A DNA stretch of 64,000 nt, taken from Mycolicibacterium sphagni (GTDB lineage: Bacteria > Actinomycetota > Actinomycetes > Mycobacteriales > Mycobacteriaceae). Position 1 is the stretch's first letter. The number at the start of each line of letters is the position of its first letter. Under the pieces are notes generated by a model. It ran no database searches and had not been told where the DNA came from. It saw nothing but the letters and a program-made list of their open reading frames with translations. Shown here in pieces: positions 1 to 8,309 of the stretch. The DNA is taken from the NCBI RefSeq assembly GCF_013337765.1, contig NZ_VBSB01000035.1, positions 494,640 through 558,639 on the forward strand. The letters run 5' to 3'. A program made the translations under genes and the position numbers.

Positions 1-1205
1 TCGACCGGGGTCAACGGCTCGATCTTCTTCTTGATGCCGTCGATACCGGCCATCAGCATGGCCGCGAATGCCAGGTACGGGTTGCCCGAGCTGTCCGGGC
101 AACGGAACTCGAGGCGCTTGGCCTTCGGGTTGTTGCCGGTGATCGGGATACGGACACAGGCCGACCGGTTGCGCTGGCTGTACACCAGGTTGATCGGGGC
201 TTCGTAACCCGGCACCAGACGCTTGTAGGAGTTCACCGTCGCGTTGGTGAACGCCAGCAGCGACGGCGCGTGGTGCAGGATGCCGCCGATGTAGTGGCGG
301 GCGATGTCGGACAGACCCGCGTAGCCGGCCTCGTCGTGGAACAGTGGCTTGCCGTCCTTCCACAGCGACTGGTGGGCGTGCATACCGGAGCCGTTGTCGC
401 CGAAGAGTGGCTTCGGCATGAAGGTGACGGTCTTGCCGTTCGCCCACGCGGTGTTCTTGATGATGTATTTGAACAGCAGCACATCGTCGGCCGCGTGCAG
501 CAGCGTGTTGAACTTGTAGTTGATCTCGGCCTGACCGGCGGTACCCACCTCGTGGTGACCGCGCTCCAGCGTGAAGCCGGCGTTCTGCAGGTTGGTGGCC
601 ATCTCGTCGCGCAGGTCCACGTAGTGGTCGTACGGCGCGACCGGGAAGTAGCCGCCCTTGGGGCGGACCTTGTAACCGCGGTTGGCCGAGCCGTCGGCCT
701 CGAAGGGCTCACCGGTGTTCCACCAGCCCGACTCGGAGTCGACCTCGTAGAAGGTGCCGTTGATCTTCGAGTCGAACGACACCGAGTCGAAGATGTAGAA
801 CTCGGCCTCGGCGCCGAAGTAGGCGGTGTCGGCGATGCCGGTGCTGGCCAGGTAGTTTTCGGCCTTGCGGGCGACGTTGCGCGGGTCGCGCGAGTAGGCC
901 TCCCGGGTGAACGGGTCATGCACAAAGAAGTTGAGGTTCAGCGTCTTGGCGGCGCGGAACGGGTCGATACGCGCGGTCTCGGGGTCCGGCAACAGCATCA
1001 TGTCGGACTCGTGGATCGACTGGAAGCCGCGCACCGACGAACCGTCGAACGCGAGGCCGTCCTCGAACACGCTCTCGTCGAATGCGGAGGCGGGGATGGA
1101 GAAGTGCTGGACCACGCCGGGCAGATCGCAGAATCGGATGTCGACGTACTCGACCTTCTCGTCTTTGATCAGCTTGAACAGGTCGTCAGCGTTCTTTTCT
1201 GCCAC
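1..1205 (-). CDS. glnA1: Glutamine synthetase type I (GlnA1), 3' end outside window
   Basis: Catalyses ATP-dependent glutamine formation from glutamate and ammonia in the cytoplasm (dodecamer). About 401 codons are visible; family members have about 478, so the C-terminal part, with the expected adenylylation tyrosine loop near residue 406, is cut off. Visible motifs are DGSSVRGF (~53), GHHEVGTAGQAE (~216), NGSGMHAHQSLW (~269) and NRSACVRIP (~345), all typical of type I enzymes. The start is GTG 1205 (MAEKNADDLF), preceded by GAAGGAG with good spacing. Next to an RDD protein, as in M. tuberculosis (Rv2220/Rv2219A). This was read directly from the minus strand. Confidence 0.97.
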   Translation of the reverse strand, partial: MAEKNADDLFKLIKDEKVEYVDIRFCDLPGVVQHFSIPASAFDESVFEDGLAFDGSSVRGFQSIHESDMMLLPDPETARIDPFRAAKTLNLNFFVHDPFTREAYSRDPRNVARKAENYLASTGIADTAYFGAEAEFYIFDSVSFDSKINGTFYEVDSESGWWNTGEPFEADGSANRGYKVRPKGGYFPVAPYDHYVDLRDEMATNLQNAGFTLERGHHEVGTAGQAEINYKFNTLLHAADDVLLFKYIIKNTAWANGKTVTFMPKPLFGDNGSGMHAHQSLWKDGKPLFHDEAGYAGLSDIARHYIGGILHHAPSLLAFTNATVNSYKRLVPGYEAPINLVYSQRNRSACVRIPITGNNPKAKRLEFRCPDSSGNPYLAFAAMLMAGIDGIKKKIEPLTPV

Positions 1206-1259
1206 TTACTAATCTCCTTCGGTGCAGCCGGTTCTTGCGCAGGTCTCGGCAATGGGTTT

Positions 1260-1276
1260 GTTAACCCGCGGTTGAC
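1260..1276. promoter_or_regulatory. Possible GlnR-type or palindromic site upstream of glnA1
   Basis: GTTAACCCGCGGTTGAC lies about 55 nt upstream of the glnA1 start. It is an imperfect dyad around AACC-CGC-GGTT and contains GTnAC-like half-sites of the kind GlnR uses at nitrogen-regulated genes. The match to the consensus is loose, so this is only a candidate. The 171-nt gap between glnA1 and the RDD gene must hold both divergent promoters. Confidence 0.25.
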
Positions 1277-1376
1277 GCTATGAAGTTGATGTTGCACCCC
1301 CGTCAAGCTCATGTTGCGTGGACGTTACGCATCCTAGGTGGCGGGGCCCGGTCGCGTGCCCGCTTATCCTGGGGCC

Positions 1377-1841
1377 ATGGCGCGCGAGATTGGATCCTGG
1401 CTGTCCGGACCGGAGCCGGTTACGCCCGGTGACGAGGCTGCCTGGCCCGGCCAGGCGCTGGGCCTGCCCGAATCCGGCCCGCGTTCGCTCGCGCGGATGG
1501 GCCGCCGTTTTCTGGGGCTGCTGATCGATTGGCTGATTGCCAACGGGCTGGCTCAGCTGGGCATAACGCTGGGCGTCGTTGATGGCTCGACGCGCCCCTT
1601 GGCTGTGCTGGCGATCTGGTTCGTGCTGGGGGTGGTGTCGGTCCGGTTGTTCGGGTTCACGCCTGGGCAGTACACGCTCGGGTTGATGGTGGTCTCGGTC
1701 GACAATCGCCAGCACGTCGGGATCGGGCGGGCGATCGTGCGCGGGCTGCTGCTTTCGCTGGTGATTCCCGGCCTGTTCACCGACGCCGACGGCCGTGGCC
1801 TCCAGGACAAGTTCACTGCGACCGCCGTCGTTCGCCGCTGA
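1377..1841 (+). CDS. RDD family membrane protein (Rv2219A-like)
   Basis: A 154-aa protein starting at ATG 1377 (MAREIGSWLSGPEP). After a ~40-residue soluble N-terminus there are hydrophobic segments at about 44-65, 70-105 and 120-138. An Arg/Asp-rich first segment (RRFLGLLIDW) and a C-terminal LQDKF element fit the RDD domain. Function is unknown; the family is sometimes linked to transport. It is divergent from glnA1, the same arrangement as Rv2219A in M. tuberculosis. Confidence 0.85.
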   Translation: MAREIGSWLSGPEPVTPGDEAAWPGQALGLPESGPRSLARMGRRFLGLLIDWLIANGLAQLGITLGVVDGSTRPLAVLAIWFVLGVVSVRLFGFTPGQYTLGLMVVSVDNRQHVGIGRAIVRGLLLSLVIPGLFTDADGRGLQDKFTATAVVRR

Positions 1842-1878
1842 ACTGTTTTTGTCAGCGGGTTGCAGTAACATCGAACAC

Positions 1879-3162
1879 ATGTTCGAAGCATTGTGGGAGA
1901 TCGACCCTACCGCCGGGGAGTCGGCGCTGGTCGAGCGTATTGCGGCGTTGGAGCGGCTGAAATCCGCTGCTGCGGCGGGGCAGGCGAGGTTGGCTGCCGC
2001 GTTGGATGCATCGCGGCGCGCTGCGGAGGCGGCGGCGGGGGTGCCTGCCGCCAAGCGTGGGCGGGGCATGGCGGCCGAGGTGGCGTTGGCTCGCCGCGAT
2101 TCCCCGGCGCGGGGTGGCCGGCATCTGGGGTTGGCCAAGGCGTTGGTGTACGAGATGCCGCATACGTTGGCCGCGCTGGACAGTGGCGTGCTGTCGGAGT
2201 GGCGGGCCACGATCGTGGTGCGGGAGTCGGCCTGTCTGGATGTGGAGGATCGGCGTCGGCTGGATGCGGAGTTGTGTTCGGACACCGCCGCGTTGGAGGG
2301 TCTCGGGGATGGTGCGCTGACAGCTGAAGCGAAGGCGATCGCGTATCGGCTGGATCCGCACGCGGTCGTGGACCGGGCGGCCAGGGCGGTGGAGGAGCGC
2401 ACGGTGACCATCCGTCCGGCGCCGGACACCATGACGTACGTGACCGCGCTGCTGCCGATGGCTCAGGGTGTCTCGGTGTACGCCGCCCTCAAGCGAGAAG
2501 CTGATGTCTGCTGTGACGGACGGTCGCGCGGTCAGGTCATGGCTGACACCCTCGTGGAGCGGGTGACAGGCCGGCCGGCCGATGCGGCCGTCCCGGTGGC
2601 CGTCAACGTGGTGATCTCGGATCAGGCGCTGCTCGGGGCGAAGCAGGGTGCGGCTGTGATCGCCGGTTACGGTTCAGTCCCGTCGGCGGTCGCGCAAAAG
2701 ATGGTGCTCGACGCGGTTAGCGATCCTCGGTCCCGGGCCACGTTGCGGCGGCTGTATGCCACCCCGGCCAGTGGCGCGCTGGTGGCGTTGGAGTCGCGGT
2801 CGCGGTTGTTCGCGAAAGGGCTGGCCGACTTCATCGAGTTGCGCGATCAGCGCTGCCGAACGCCGTACTGCGATGCCCCGGTTCGCCACCGCGACCACGC
2901 CACACCGCATCGGCGCGGCGGTGCCACCAGCGGGGTCAACGGGCTCGGCTTGTGCGAAGCGTGCAACTACGCCAAAGAGGCGCCGGGCTGGTCGGTGACC
3001 ACAGGTACAGACGAGAACGGCAGACACGCAGCGGAATTCACGACCCCCAACGGCACCCACTACCATTCGGCTGCACCGCCGATGCCCGGCACACCCAAAA
3101 TGCCGATGACCCAAGCCGAGATGTACCTCAACGGCCAGCTGCTACAGGTGATCGCCGCCTGA
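1879..3162 (+). CDS. DUF222 / HNH endonuclease-signature protein (13E12 repeat family)
   Basis: A 427-aa protein from ATG 1879 (MFEALWEIDPTAGES); an upstream in-frame start would overlap the RDD gene. The first ~300 residues form the helical DUF222 domain common in mycobacterial REP13E12-type proteins. The C-terminus (~320-372) holds an HNH module: CRTPYCDAP, then RHRDHATPHRRGG with paired histidines, then LCEACNYAKE. These elements suggest a Zn-ribbon-supported HNH nuclease fold. Such genes are multicopy and variably placed in mycobacteria; M. tuberculosis has none between glnA1 and lipA. Whether it cuts DNA is unproven. Confidence 0.88.
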   Translation: MFEALWEIDPTAGESALVERIAALERLKSAAAAGQARLAAALDASRRAAEAAAGVPAAKRGRGMAAEVALARRDSPARGGRHLGLAKALVYEMPHTLAALDSGVLSEWRATIVVRESACLDVEDRRRLDAELCSDTAALEGLGDGALTAEAKAIAYRLDPHAVVDRAARAVEERTVTIRPAPDTMTYVTALLPMAQGVSVYAALKREADVCCDGRSRGQVMADTLVERVTGRPADAAVPVAVNVVISDQALLGAKQGAAVIAGYGSVPSAVAQKMVLDAVSDPRSRATLRRLYATPASGALVALESRSRLFAKGLADFIELRDQRCRTPYCDAPVRHRDHATPHRRGGATSGVNGLGLCEACNYAKEAPGWSVTTGTDENGRHAAEFTTPNGTHYHSAAPPMPGTPKMPMTQAEMYLNGQLLQVIAA

Positions 3163-3171
3163 GTGATCGCT

Positions 3172-4950
3172 CTAAACCTGATGGCGGACTTGACCGTTCA
3201 TCATGGTCATCGTGATGGTCGCACGGTGGATGTCGTGCGGGTCGACCTCGAAGATGTTGGTATCCAACACAATGAGATCGGCCCGCTTGCCCACCTCGAC
3301 CGAGCCGACCTTATCGTCCAGCCGGATCTGGTAGGCCGCGCCCATCGTGTTGGCGTGCACGGCCTCCTCGACGCTGAGCCGCTGATCGGCCGGCGCCAGC
3401 ACGGGTGCGTTCGGCTCGCCGATCAGCTGGCGCGTCACCCCGATCTGGATGGAGTCCAGCGGCTTGTAGGTGGAGAAGTACCCGGCGGCGGGCCAGTCGG
3501 TGCCCAGTGAAATCCGGCCACCCGAACGCAGAACATCCTGCGTCCGATAGAACAGACCCTGCCGGGGCCGGCCATAGCGCGCAGCCATGTTCTGCACGGT
3601 GTCGGGATCGGCCGACATCCAGTTCGCCGAAAACTGCGCGATCACACCGAGTTTCCCGAACCGCTGACTGTCGGGATCCTCGACATACACCAGATGGGCG
3701 ACGGTGTGCCTGCGGTCCCGCGGCGGATTGGCCGCGATCGCCGCCTCAATGGAATCCAGTCCCGTGCGCGCGGTGTGCTCACCGCACGCGTGGATGTGGA
3801 CATCGAAGCCGGCGGCATCGACCTCGCGGACCAACTGGTGCCACTGCTCTTCGGTGAACGGCGAACCGCCGATCGAATCGGGCTTGTCGGCGTACGGCTC
3901 GATGAGCCAGGCCGTGTATCCACCCTGCGTACCGTCGCCGATGATCTTCACGACGCCGACGGTGACCAGCTCGCTCGAAATCCGGTTGCGGATATCGGTC
4001 AGCTTCGCCACCGCGTCGTCCACCGGCGGGCCCTTCACGGCATAGGAGCCGACCACCCGGAACGGCAGCTTCCCGCGCTGCTCCAAGTCGGTGTACAGGG
4101 CGATCAGCGCACCTTGGTCATCGCCGATCGGCGGCACCCCGGCATCGAACACCGAGGTGATCCCCGCCGCCGACGCCTTGGGCAGCCAGGTCTCCAGCAG
4201 CGTTTGCATCGAGTGCGGCGAAATCGGGTCGACGGCGTTGACCAGGCTGAGCACCGCGTCGACCTCGAGCACGTAGCCGGTGGGATCGCCGTGCGTGTCA
4301 CGGGCGTAGTAACTGAACCCGGGAATCGGATCCGGGGTGTGGCGGCCGACACCAGCCTTCTCCAGAGCCTTGCTGTTGGCCCACATGCTGTGACCGTCGA
4401 TCGCGAAGAAGAACCCGGGCCGGTCGGGCAGCACCCGGTCCAGCTCTTGACGTGTCGGCCCTTCCGGCCCGAACATGTCCACCCGCCAACCGAATCCGCG
4501 CACCGGCCCATCGGGATGTTCCTTGGCGTACGCGGCGATCGCGGCCAGCGCGTCCTCGCCGGTGGGCACCTGAAGGTCGACGCCGCTACTGAGGAACGAG
4601 CCGAGGAACGGGTGGATGTGGCCTTCGACGAACCCCGGCAACAGCAGATTGCCCTTGAGGTCGACGACGTGTGTGTCGGGTCCCTCGAGCGCCTTCGCGC
4701 CGGCGTCGTCGCCGACATAGGTGATCGTGTTGCCGGTGACGGCCACCGCCTGCGCCCACGGCTGTGCGGGGGAGACGGTGTAGATCCGGCCATTGCGGAA
4801 CACGAAGTCAGCCGTCGTCGTGCCGACCGCCGCGGGTGGCTTCGCACACGCCGCACCCGTCACCGCCACCGCCCGCAACGCCGAGCGCCGAGTCAGGACA
4901 CCGGTTCCCAGGGCGCTGAAATGCGGCGCCCACTCACACGCAGTACACAA
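3172..4950 (-). CDS. YtcJ-like amidohydrolase, probably exported
   Basis: A 592-aa metal-dependent amidohydrolase. The HxH of the metal site is in VEGHIHPF (~112). Later ligands are probable in HIHACGEHTA, RRHTVAHLVYV and the Asp of SLGTDWPA. The N-terminal TRRSALRAVAVTGAACAK segment looks like a twin-arginine signal with a possible but weak lipobox. The only canonical in-frame start is TTG 4950, 23 nt from the end of the DUF4191 gene, so the exact N-terminus is uncertain. It converges on the DUF222 gene with a 9-nt gap. Substrate unknown. It is absent from this position in M. tuberculosis. Confidence 0.85.
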   Translation of the reverse strand: MCTACEWAPHFSALGTGVLTRRSALRAVAVTGAACAKPPAAVGTTTADFVFRNGRIYTVSPAQPWAQAVAVTGNTITYVGDDAGAKALEGPDTHVVDLKGNLLLPGFVEGHIHPFLGSFLSSGVDLQVPTGEDALAAIAAYAKEHPDGPVRGFGWRVDMFGPEGPTRQELDRVLPDRPGFFFAIDGHSMWANSKALEKAGVGRHTPDPIPGFSYYARDTHGDPTGYVLEVDAVLSLVNAVDPISPHSMQTLLETWLPKASAAGITSVFDAGVPPIGDDQGALIALYTDLEQRGKLPFRVVGSYAVKGPPVDDAVAKLTDIRNRISSELVTVGVVKIIGDGTQGGYTAWLIEPYADKPDSIGGSPFTEEQWHQLVREVDAAGFDVHIHACGEHTARTGLDSIEAAIAANPPRDRRHTVAHLVYVEDPDSQRFGKLGVIAQFSANWMSADPDTVQNMAARYGRPRQGLFYRTQDVLRSGGRISLGTDWPAAGYFSTYKPLDSIQIGVTRQLIGEPNAPVLAPADQRLSVEEAVHANTMGAAYQIRLDDKVGSVEVGKRADLIVLDTNIFEVDPHDIHRATITMTMMNGQVRHQV

Positions 4951-4972
4951 ACGGATCGGCCCCCCAAGCCTG

Positions 4973-5725
4973 TCAGCGCCTCCGCACCGTGCGTTGGATG
5001 CCCTTCATCTTTGCCTGCGCGGGCAGCGGTCCCTTCGGCATCGCCGCCGGACCCACCCGGGTGCCCAGCGCGGTGAGCTTGGACTCCAGCGAGTCCATCT
5101 GCTTGACGGTGATATTGGCCGGGAGCTTGGTCAGGTGCCGCTCCAGCTTGGACAGCGGCACCTCGCCCTCGCCGTTGCCGACGATCACGTCGTAGATCGG
5201 GATGTCGCCGACCAGCCGGGCGGTGCGCTTCTTCTCCTGCGCCAGTAGCGGCCGCACCCGGTTCGGGGAACCCTCGGCGACGAAGATCACACCGGGCCGT
5301 CCAATCACCCGGTGCACCGCATCGAAGTGACCGGTGGCCGCCACCCCCGGGGTCACCCGCCACTTGCCGCGCAGGTTGTCCAGGGCCCAGGCCGCCGCAC
5401 CGGTCTGGCCCTCGGCCTTGGTGAACACCGACTTCTGGGCGCGCCGACCGAAGATGATGAACGCCACCAGCGCGCCGAGCACCACGCCCAGCGGGATCAG
5501 CATGTACATGGTGAACCCGCCGACCAAAACGCCGGCAGCGACCGCAGCTCCTGTGATCAGCACGAATGCACCGATCATGTAGGGGAGCAGCCGCTTGTCT
5601 TCCTTGCGCTGCATCTGGAACGCCTGCCATAGCTGGCTGCGGCGCTGCTTGGCAGCGACCTTGCTGGCAGCCTTCGCCTCGGCCTTGGCCGCCTTGTCCT
5701 GGGCAGCGTTGCGGGATTTCGCCAT
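4973..5725 (-). CDS. DUF4191 membrane protein (Rv2219-like)
   Basis: A 250-aa protein from ATG 5725 (MAKSRNAAQDKAAK). A Lys/Ala-rich cytoplasmic N-terminus is followed by two adjacent hydrophobic segments (~48-70 and ~75-95) and a soluble C-terminal domain ending in a basic tail (RTVRRR). The family is conserved in actinobacteria next to lipA. Its role is unknown; context suggests a link to lipoylation or to the envelope. It lies 42 nt downstream of lipA on the same strand, so it is probably in the lipB-lipA transcript. Confidence 0.88.
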   Translation of the reverse strand: MAKSRNAAQDKAAKAEAKAASKVAAKQRRSQLWQAFQMQRKEDKRLLPYMIGAFVLITGAAVAAGVLVGGFTMYMLIPLGVVLGALVAFIIFGRRAQKSVFTKAEGQTGAAAWALDNLRGKWRVTPGVAATGHFDAVHRVIGRPGVIFVAEGSPNRVRPLLAQEKKRTARLVGDIPIYDVIVGNGEGEVPLSKLERHLTKLPANITVKQMDSLESKLTALGTRVGPAAMPKGPLPAQAKMKGIQRTVRRR

Positions 5726-5767
5726 AACTACCAAGAATACGGGCCCGCGATCAGCGTGACGCCGAGG

Positions 5768-6700
5768 TCACCGCGCGAGCTTGTGCGCGGCCGCTGCCTG
5801 CTGATACAGCCGGCCGGCACGGTAGGAGGAGCGCACCAGCGGTCCGGACAGCACTCCGGCGAATCCCAGCCCCTCGGCGTAGGCGGCCAGGTCGACGAAC
5901 TCCTCGGGCTTGACCCACCGCTCGACCGGGTGATGGCGCACCGACGGGCGCAGGTATTGGGTGATGGTGACGATGTCGCACCCGGCACCGTGCAGATCGG
6001 CCAGCGCGGTGTGCACCTCGTCGATGGTCTCGCCCATGCCCAGGATCAGGTTGCTCTTGGTGACCAGCCGGGCCTCGCGGGCGGCGGTGAGCACGTCGAG
6101 GCTGCGCTGGTAGCGAAACGCCGGGCGGATTCGCTTGAAGATCCGGGGCACCGTTTCGACGTTGTGCGCGAACACTTCCGGACGCGAGTCGAACACCTCG
6201 CCCAGCAGGTGCGGTTCGCCGTTGAAGTCCGGAGCCAACAGCTCGACGCCGGTGGCCGGGTTGAGTTCCTTGATGGCGCGCACCGTTTCGGCGTACAGCC
6301 AGGCCCCGCCGTCGGGCAGATCATCGCGGGCCACCCCGGTCACGGTCGCGTAGCGCAGTCCCATCGCGGCCACGCTCTCGGCCACCCGCCGCGGCTCGTC
6401 GCGGTCCAGTTCGGTGGGCTTACCGGTGTCGATCTGGCAGAAGTCACAGCGCCGGGTGCACTGCTCGCCACCGATGAGGAACGTCGCCTCCCGGTCTTCC
6501 CAGCACTCGAAGATGTTGGGACAGCCCGCTTCCTCGCACACGGTATGCAGACCCTCGCGCTTGACCAGGCTCTTCAGATTCGTGTACTCGGGGCCCATGC
6601 GCGCCCGGGTCTTGATCCACGGCGGCTTGCGCTCGATCGGCGTCTCGGCGTTGCGGACCTCCAGGCGCAGCAGTTTGCGGCCTTCTGGAGTGACAGTCAC
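5768..6700 (-). CDS. lipA: Lipoyl synthase LipA
   Basis: A 310-aa radical-SAM enzyme that inserts two sulfurs into protein-bound octanoyl groups. It has both cluster motifs: C55/C60/C66 (CEEAGCPNIFEC), which ligate the auxiliary sulfur-donating cluster, and C81-x3-C85-x2-C88 (CTRRCDFC), which binds the SAM cluster. It starts at GTG 6700, and the GTGA tetranucleotide also contains the lipB stop, so translation is probably coupled. It works after LipB on the E2 subunits, one of which (dlaT) is encoded three genes upstream. Confidence 0.97.
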   Translation of the reverse strand: MTVTPEGRKLLRLEVRNAETPIERKPPWIKTRARMGPEYTNLKSLVKREGLHTVCEEAGCPNIFECWEDREATFLIGGEQCTRRCDFCQIDTGKPTELDRDEPRRVAESVAAMGLRYATVTGVARDDLPDGGAWLYAETVRAIKELNPATGVELLAPDFNGEPHLLGEVFDSRPEVFAHNVETVPRIFKRIRPAFRYQRSLDVLTAAREARLVTKSNLILGMGETIDEVHTALADLHGAGCDIVTITQYLRPSVRHHPVERWVKPEEFVDLAAYAEGLGFAGVLSGPLVRSSYRAGRLYQQAAAAHKLAR

Positions 6701-7371
6701 GTGCTCAAGCTTACGGGCAGGCGGCCGTCGAGGGCGTCACACACCGTCTCGGCGACGCGGGCGCGGACGTCCTCGACACCGACGTGGCGCCCCAGTTCTG
6801 CCGACAGCGAAGTGACCCCGGCGTCGGCGATGCCGCACGGCACGATCGTCGAATACGCGCCCAGGTCGCAGTCACAGTTCAGGGCGAACCCGTGCAACGT
6901 CGTCCCGCGGGCCACCCGAATGCCGATCGCGGCGATCTTGCGGGCCGGACGGGCGCCATCGCCGGGCAGCCACACCCCGGAACGGCCGTCCACCCGGCCG
7001 GCGTCCACCCCGAAGTCGGCGCACACCCGGATCAGCGATTCCTCAAGGCGCCGAACAAAATTCACCACATCGAGCGGTTCGGCCAGGCCGATCACCGGAT
7101 AGCCCACGAGTTGTCCGGGGCCGTGCCAGGTGATCTTGCCGCCGCGATCGGTGTCGATGACGGGGGTGCCGTCCATCGGCCGTTCGTGGGCTTCGGTGCG
7201 CTTGCCCGCGGTGTAGACGGCGGGATGCTCCAGCAGCAGCAGCGTGTCCGGGCCGCCGGCCACCCGGGCGTCGGCCACCTCGCGCTGTAACTCCCAGGCG
7301 GCCAGGTAGTCGATGGTGCCCAGCTGGCGCACCTGCATGCCCGCTGAGCTGGATCGGATGGACTGCCGCAC
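6697..7371 (-). CDS. lipB: Octanoyltransferase LipB
   Basis: A 224-aa octanoyl-ACP:protein transferase, the first step of lipoate synthesis. GTG 7371 gives MRQSIRSSSAGMQVRQLG, which matches the M. tuberculosis N-terminus in length and pattern, so I prefer it to the longer open frame. The catalytic cysteine is in VPCGIAD (~179; Cys176 in M. tuberculosis) and the catalytic lysine in ARKIAAIGIR. Substrate-pocket motifs LLLEHPAVYTAG and GGKITWHGPGQLV are intact. It overlaps lipA by 4 nt and lies 13 nt downstream of the SDR39U1 gene. Confidence 0.96.
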   Translation of the reverse strand: MRQSIRSSSAGMQVRQLGTIDYLAAWELQREVADARVAGGPDTLLLLEHPAVYTAGKRTEAHERPMDGTPVIDTDRGGKITWHGPGQLVGYPVIGLAEPLDVVNFVRRLEESLIRVCADFGVDAGRVDGRSGVWLPGDGARPARKIAAIGIRVARGTTLHGFALNCDCDLGAYSTIVPCGIADAGVTSLSAELGRHVGVEDVRARVAETVCDALDGRLPVSLST

Positions 7372-7384
7372 CCAGTCGACGGTA

Positions 7385-8305
7385 CTACGCAGAGGTGGAC
7401 GCGGTGGCGTACGCCAGCGCCTCGCCGATGGTGTTGTGGTGGAAGACAAACCCGGCCCGCTCCAGCGCGGCGGGGATGGCCCGCTGCCCGTCGAGCAACC
7501 CCTCGTCGGCGAACTCGCCGAGCAGGGTCCGCAATGCGAACCCGGGCACCAACAACGGGGTGGGCCGGTTCAGCGCCCGGCCCAGCGCCGCGGTGAACTC
7601 CGAATTGGTCACCGGCGCCGGTCCGGTGAAGTTGACCGGGCCGGCGAGATCGTCGTTGTTGATCGCGAACAGCAGCCCGCGGATCTCGTCCTCGAGGCTG
7701 ATCCACGGCATGTACTGGCGCCCGCTGCCCAGCCGCGCACCAAGGCCGAGGCCGAACAGGGGCCGCAGCCGGGCCAGCACGCCGCCGCCGGGGGAGAGCA
7801 CCAACCCGGAGCGGGCCAGCACCACGCGAGCCCCGGCGTCCTCGGCGGCCAGCGCCGCCGACTCCCAGTCGATGCAGAGCCGGGATAGGAAACCCCCTCC
7901 GGCAGGGGCGGTTTCGTCGACGACCCGGCCGCGGGTGTCGCCGTAATAGCCGACCGCGCTGGCGTTGATGAGTACCGGGACGCCGGCGTCGGCGACGGCG
8001 GCCGAGATGACCTCGGTGGGACCGATGCGGCTGTCGCGCAGGCTCTGCTTGAACGCGCCCGACCACCGCTTCTCGCCGACGTTCACCCCGCACAGGTTGA
8101 CCACCGCGTCGACGCCCTCCAGGCCGGCGGGGTCGAACTCGCCGCTGTCGGGATTCCAGTGCAGTTCGTCGCTGTTGGCCGGCGCCCGGCGCACGATGCG
8201 CAGCACGCGGTGGTCGGCGGCGCGCAGCGCTGACACCAACGCCGAACCAATGAGGCCGGATGAACCGGCTATCGCAACGACGAGCCCCTCTACTGGCTGG
8301 CCCAT
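7385..8305 (-). CDS. TIGR01777 / SDR39U1-family epimerase (Rv2216-like)
   Basis: A 306-aa NAD(P)-binding Rossmann protein with the SGLIGSALV nucleotide motif near the N-terminus and a C-terminal DUF1731-type end (LLGEFADEGLLDGQ). It starts at ATG 8305. The family is annotated as nucleoside-diphosphate-sugar epimerase-like but no substrate is firmly known. It sits between dlaT and lipB, 4 nt from dlaT, so co-transcription with lipoate genes is likely; the M. tuberculosis order is the same. Confidence 0.92.
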   Translation of the reverse strand: MGQPVEGLVVAIAGSSGLIGSALVSALRAADHRVLRIVRRAPANSDELHWNPDSGEFDPAGLEGVDAVVNLCGVNVGEKRWSGAFKQSLRDSRIGPTEVISAAVADAGVPVLINASAVGYYGDTRGRVVDETAPAGGGFLSRLCIDWESAALAAEDAGARVVLARSGLVLSPGGGVLARLRPLFGLGLGARLGSGRQYMPWISLEDEIRGLLFAINNDDLAGPVNFTGPAPVTNSEFTAALGRALNRPTPLLVPGFALRTLLGEFADEGLLDGQRAIPAALERAGFVFHHNTIGEALAYATASTSA

Positions 8306-8309
8306 AACG

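Noticed and set aside
3694..5076. Plus-strand frame opposite the amidohydrolase
   Set aside because: Antisense shadow; the minus strand has clear amidohydrolase metal motifs.
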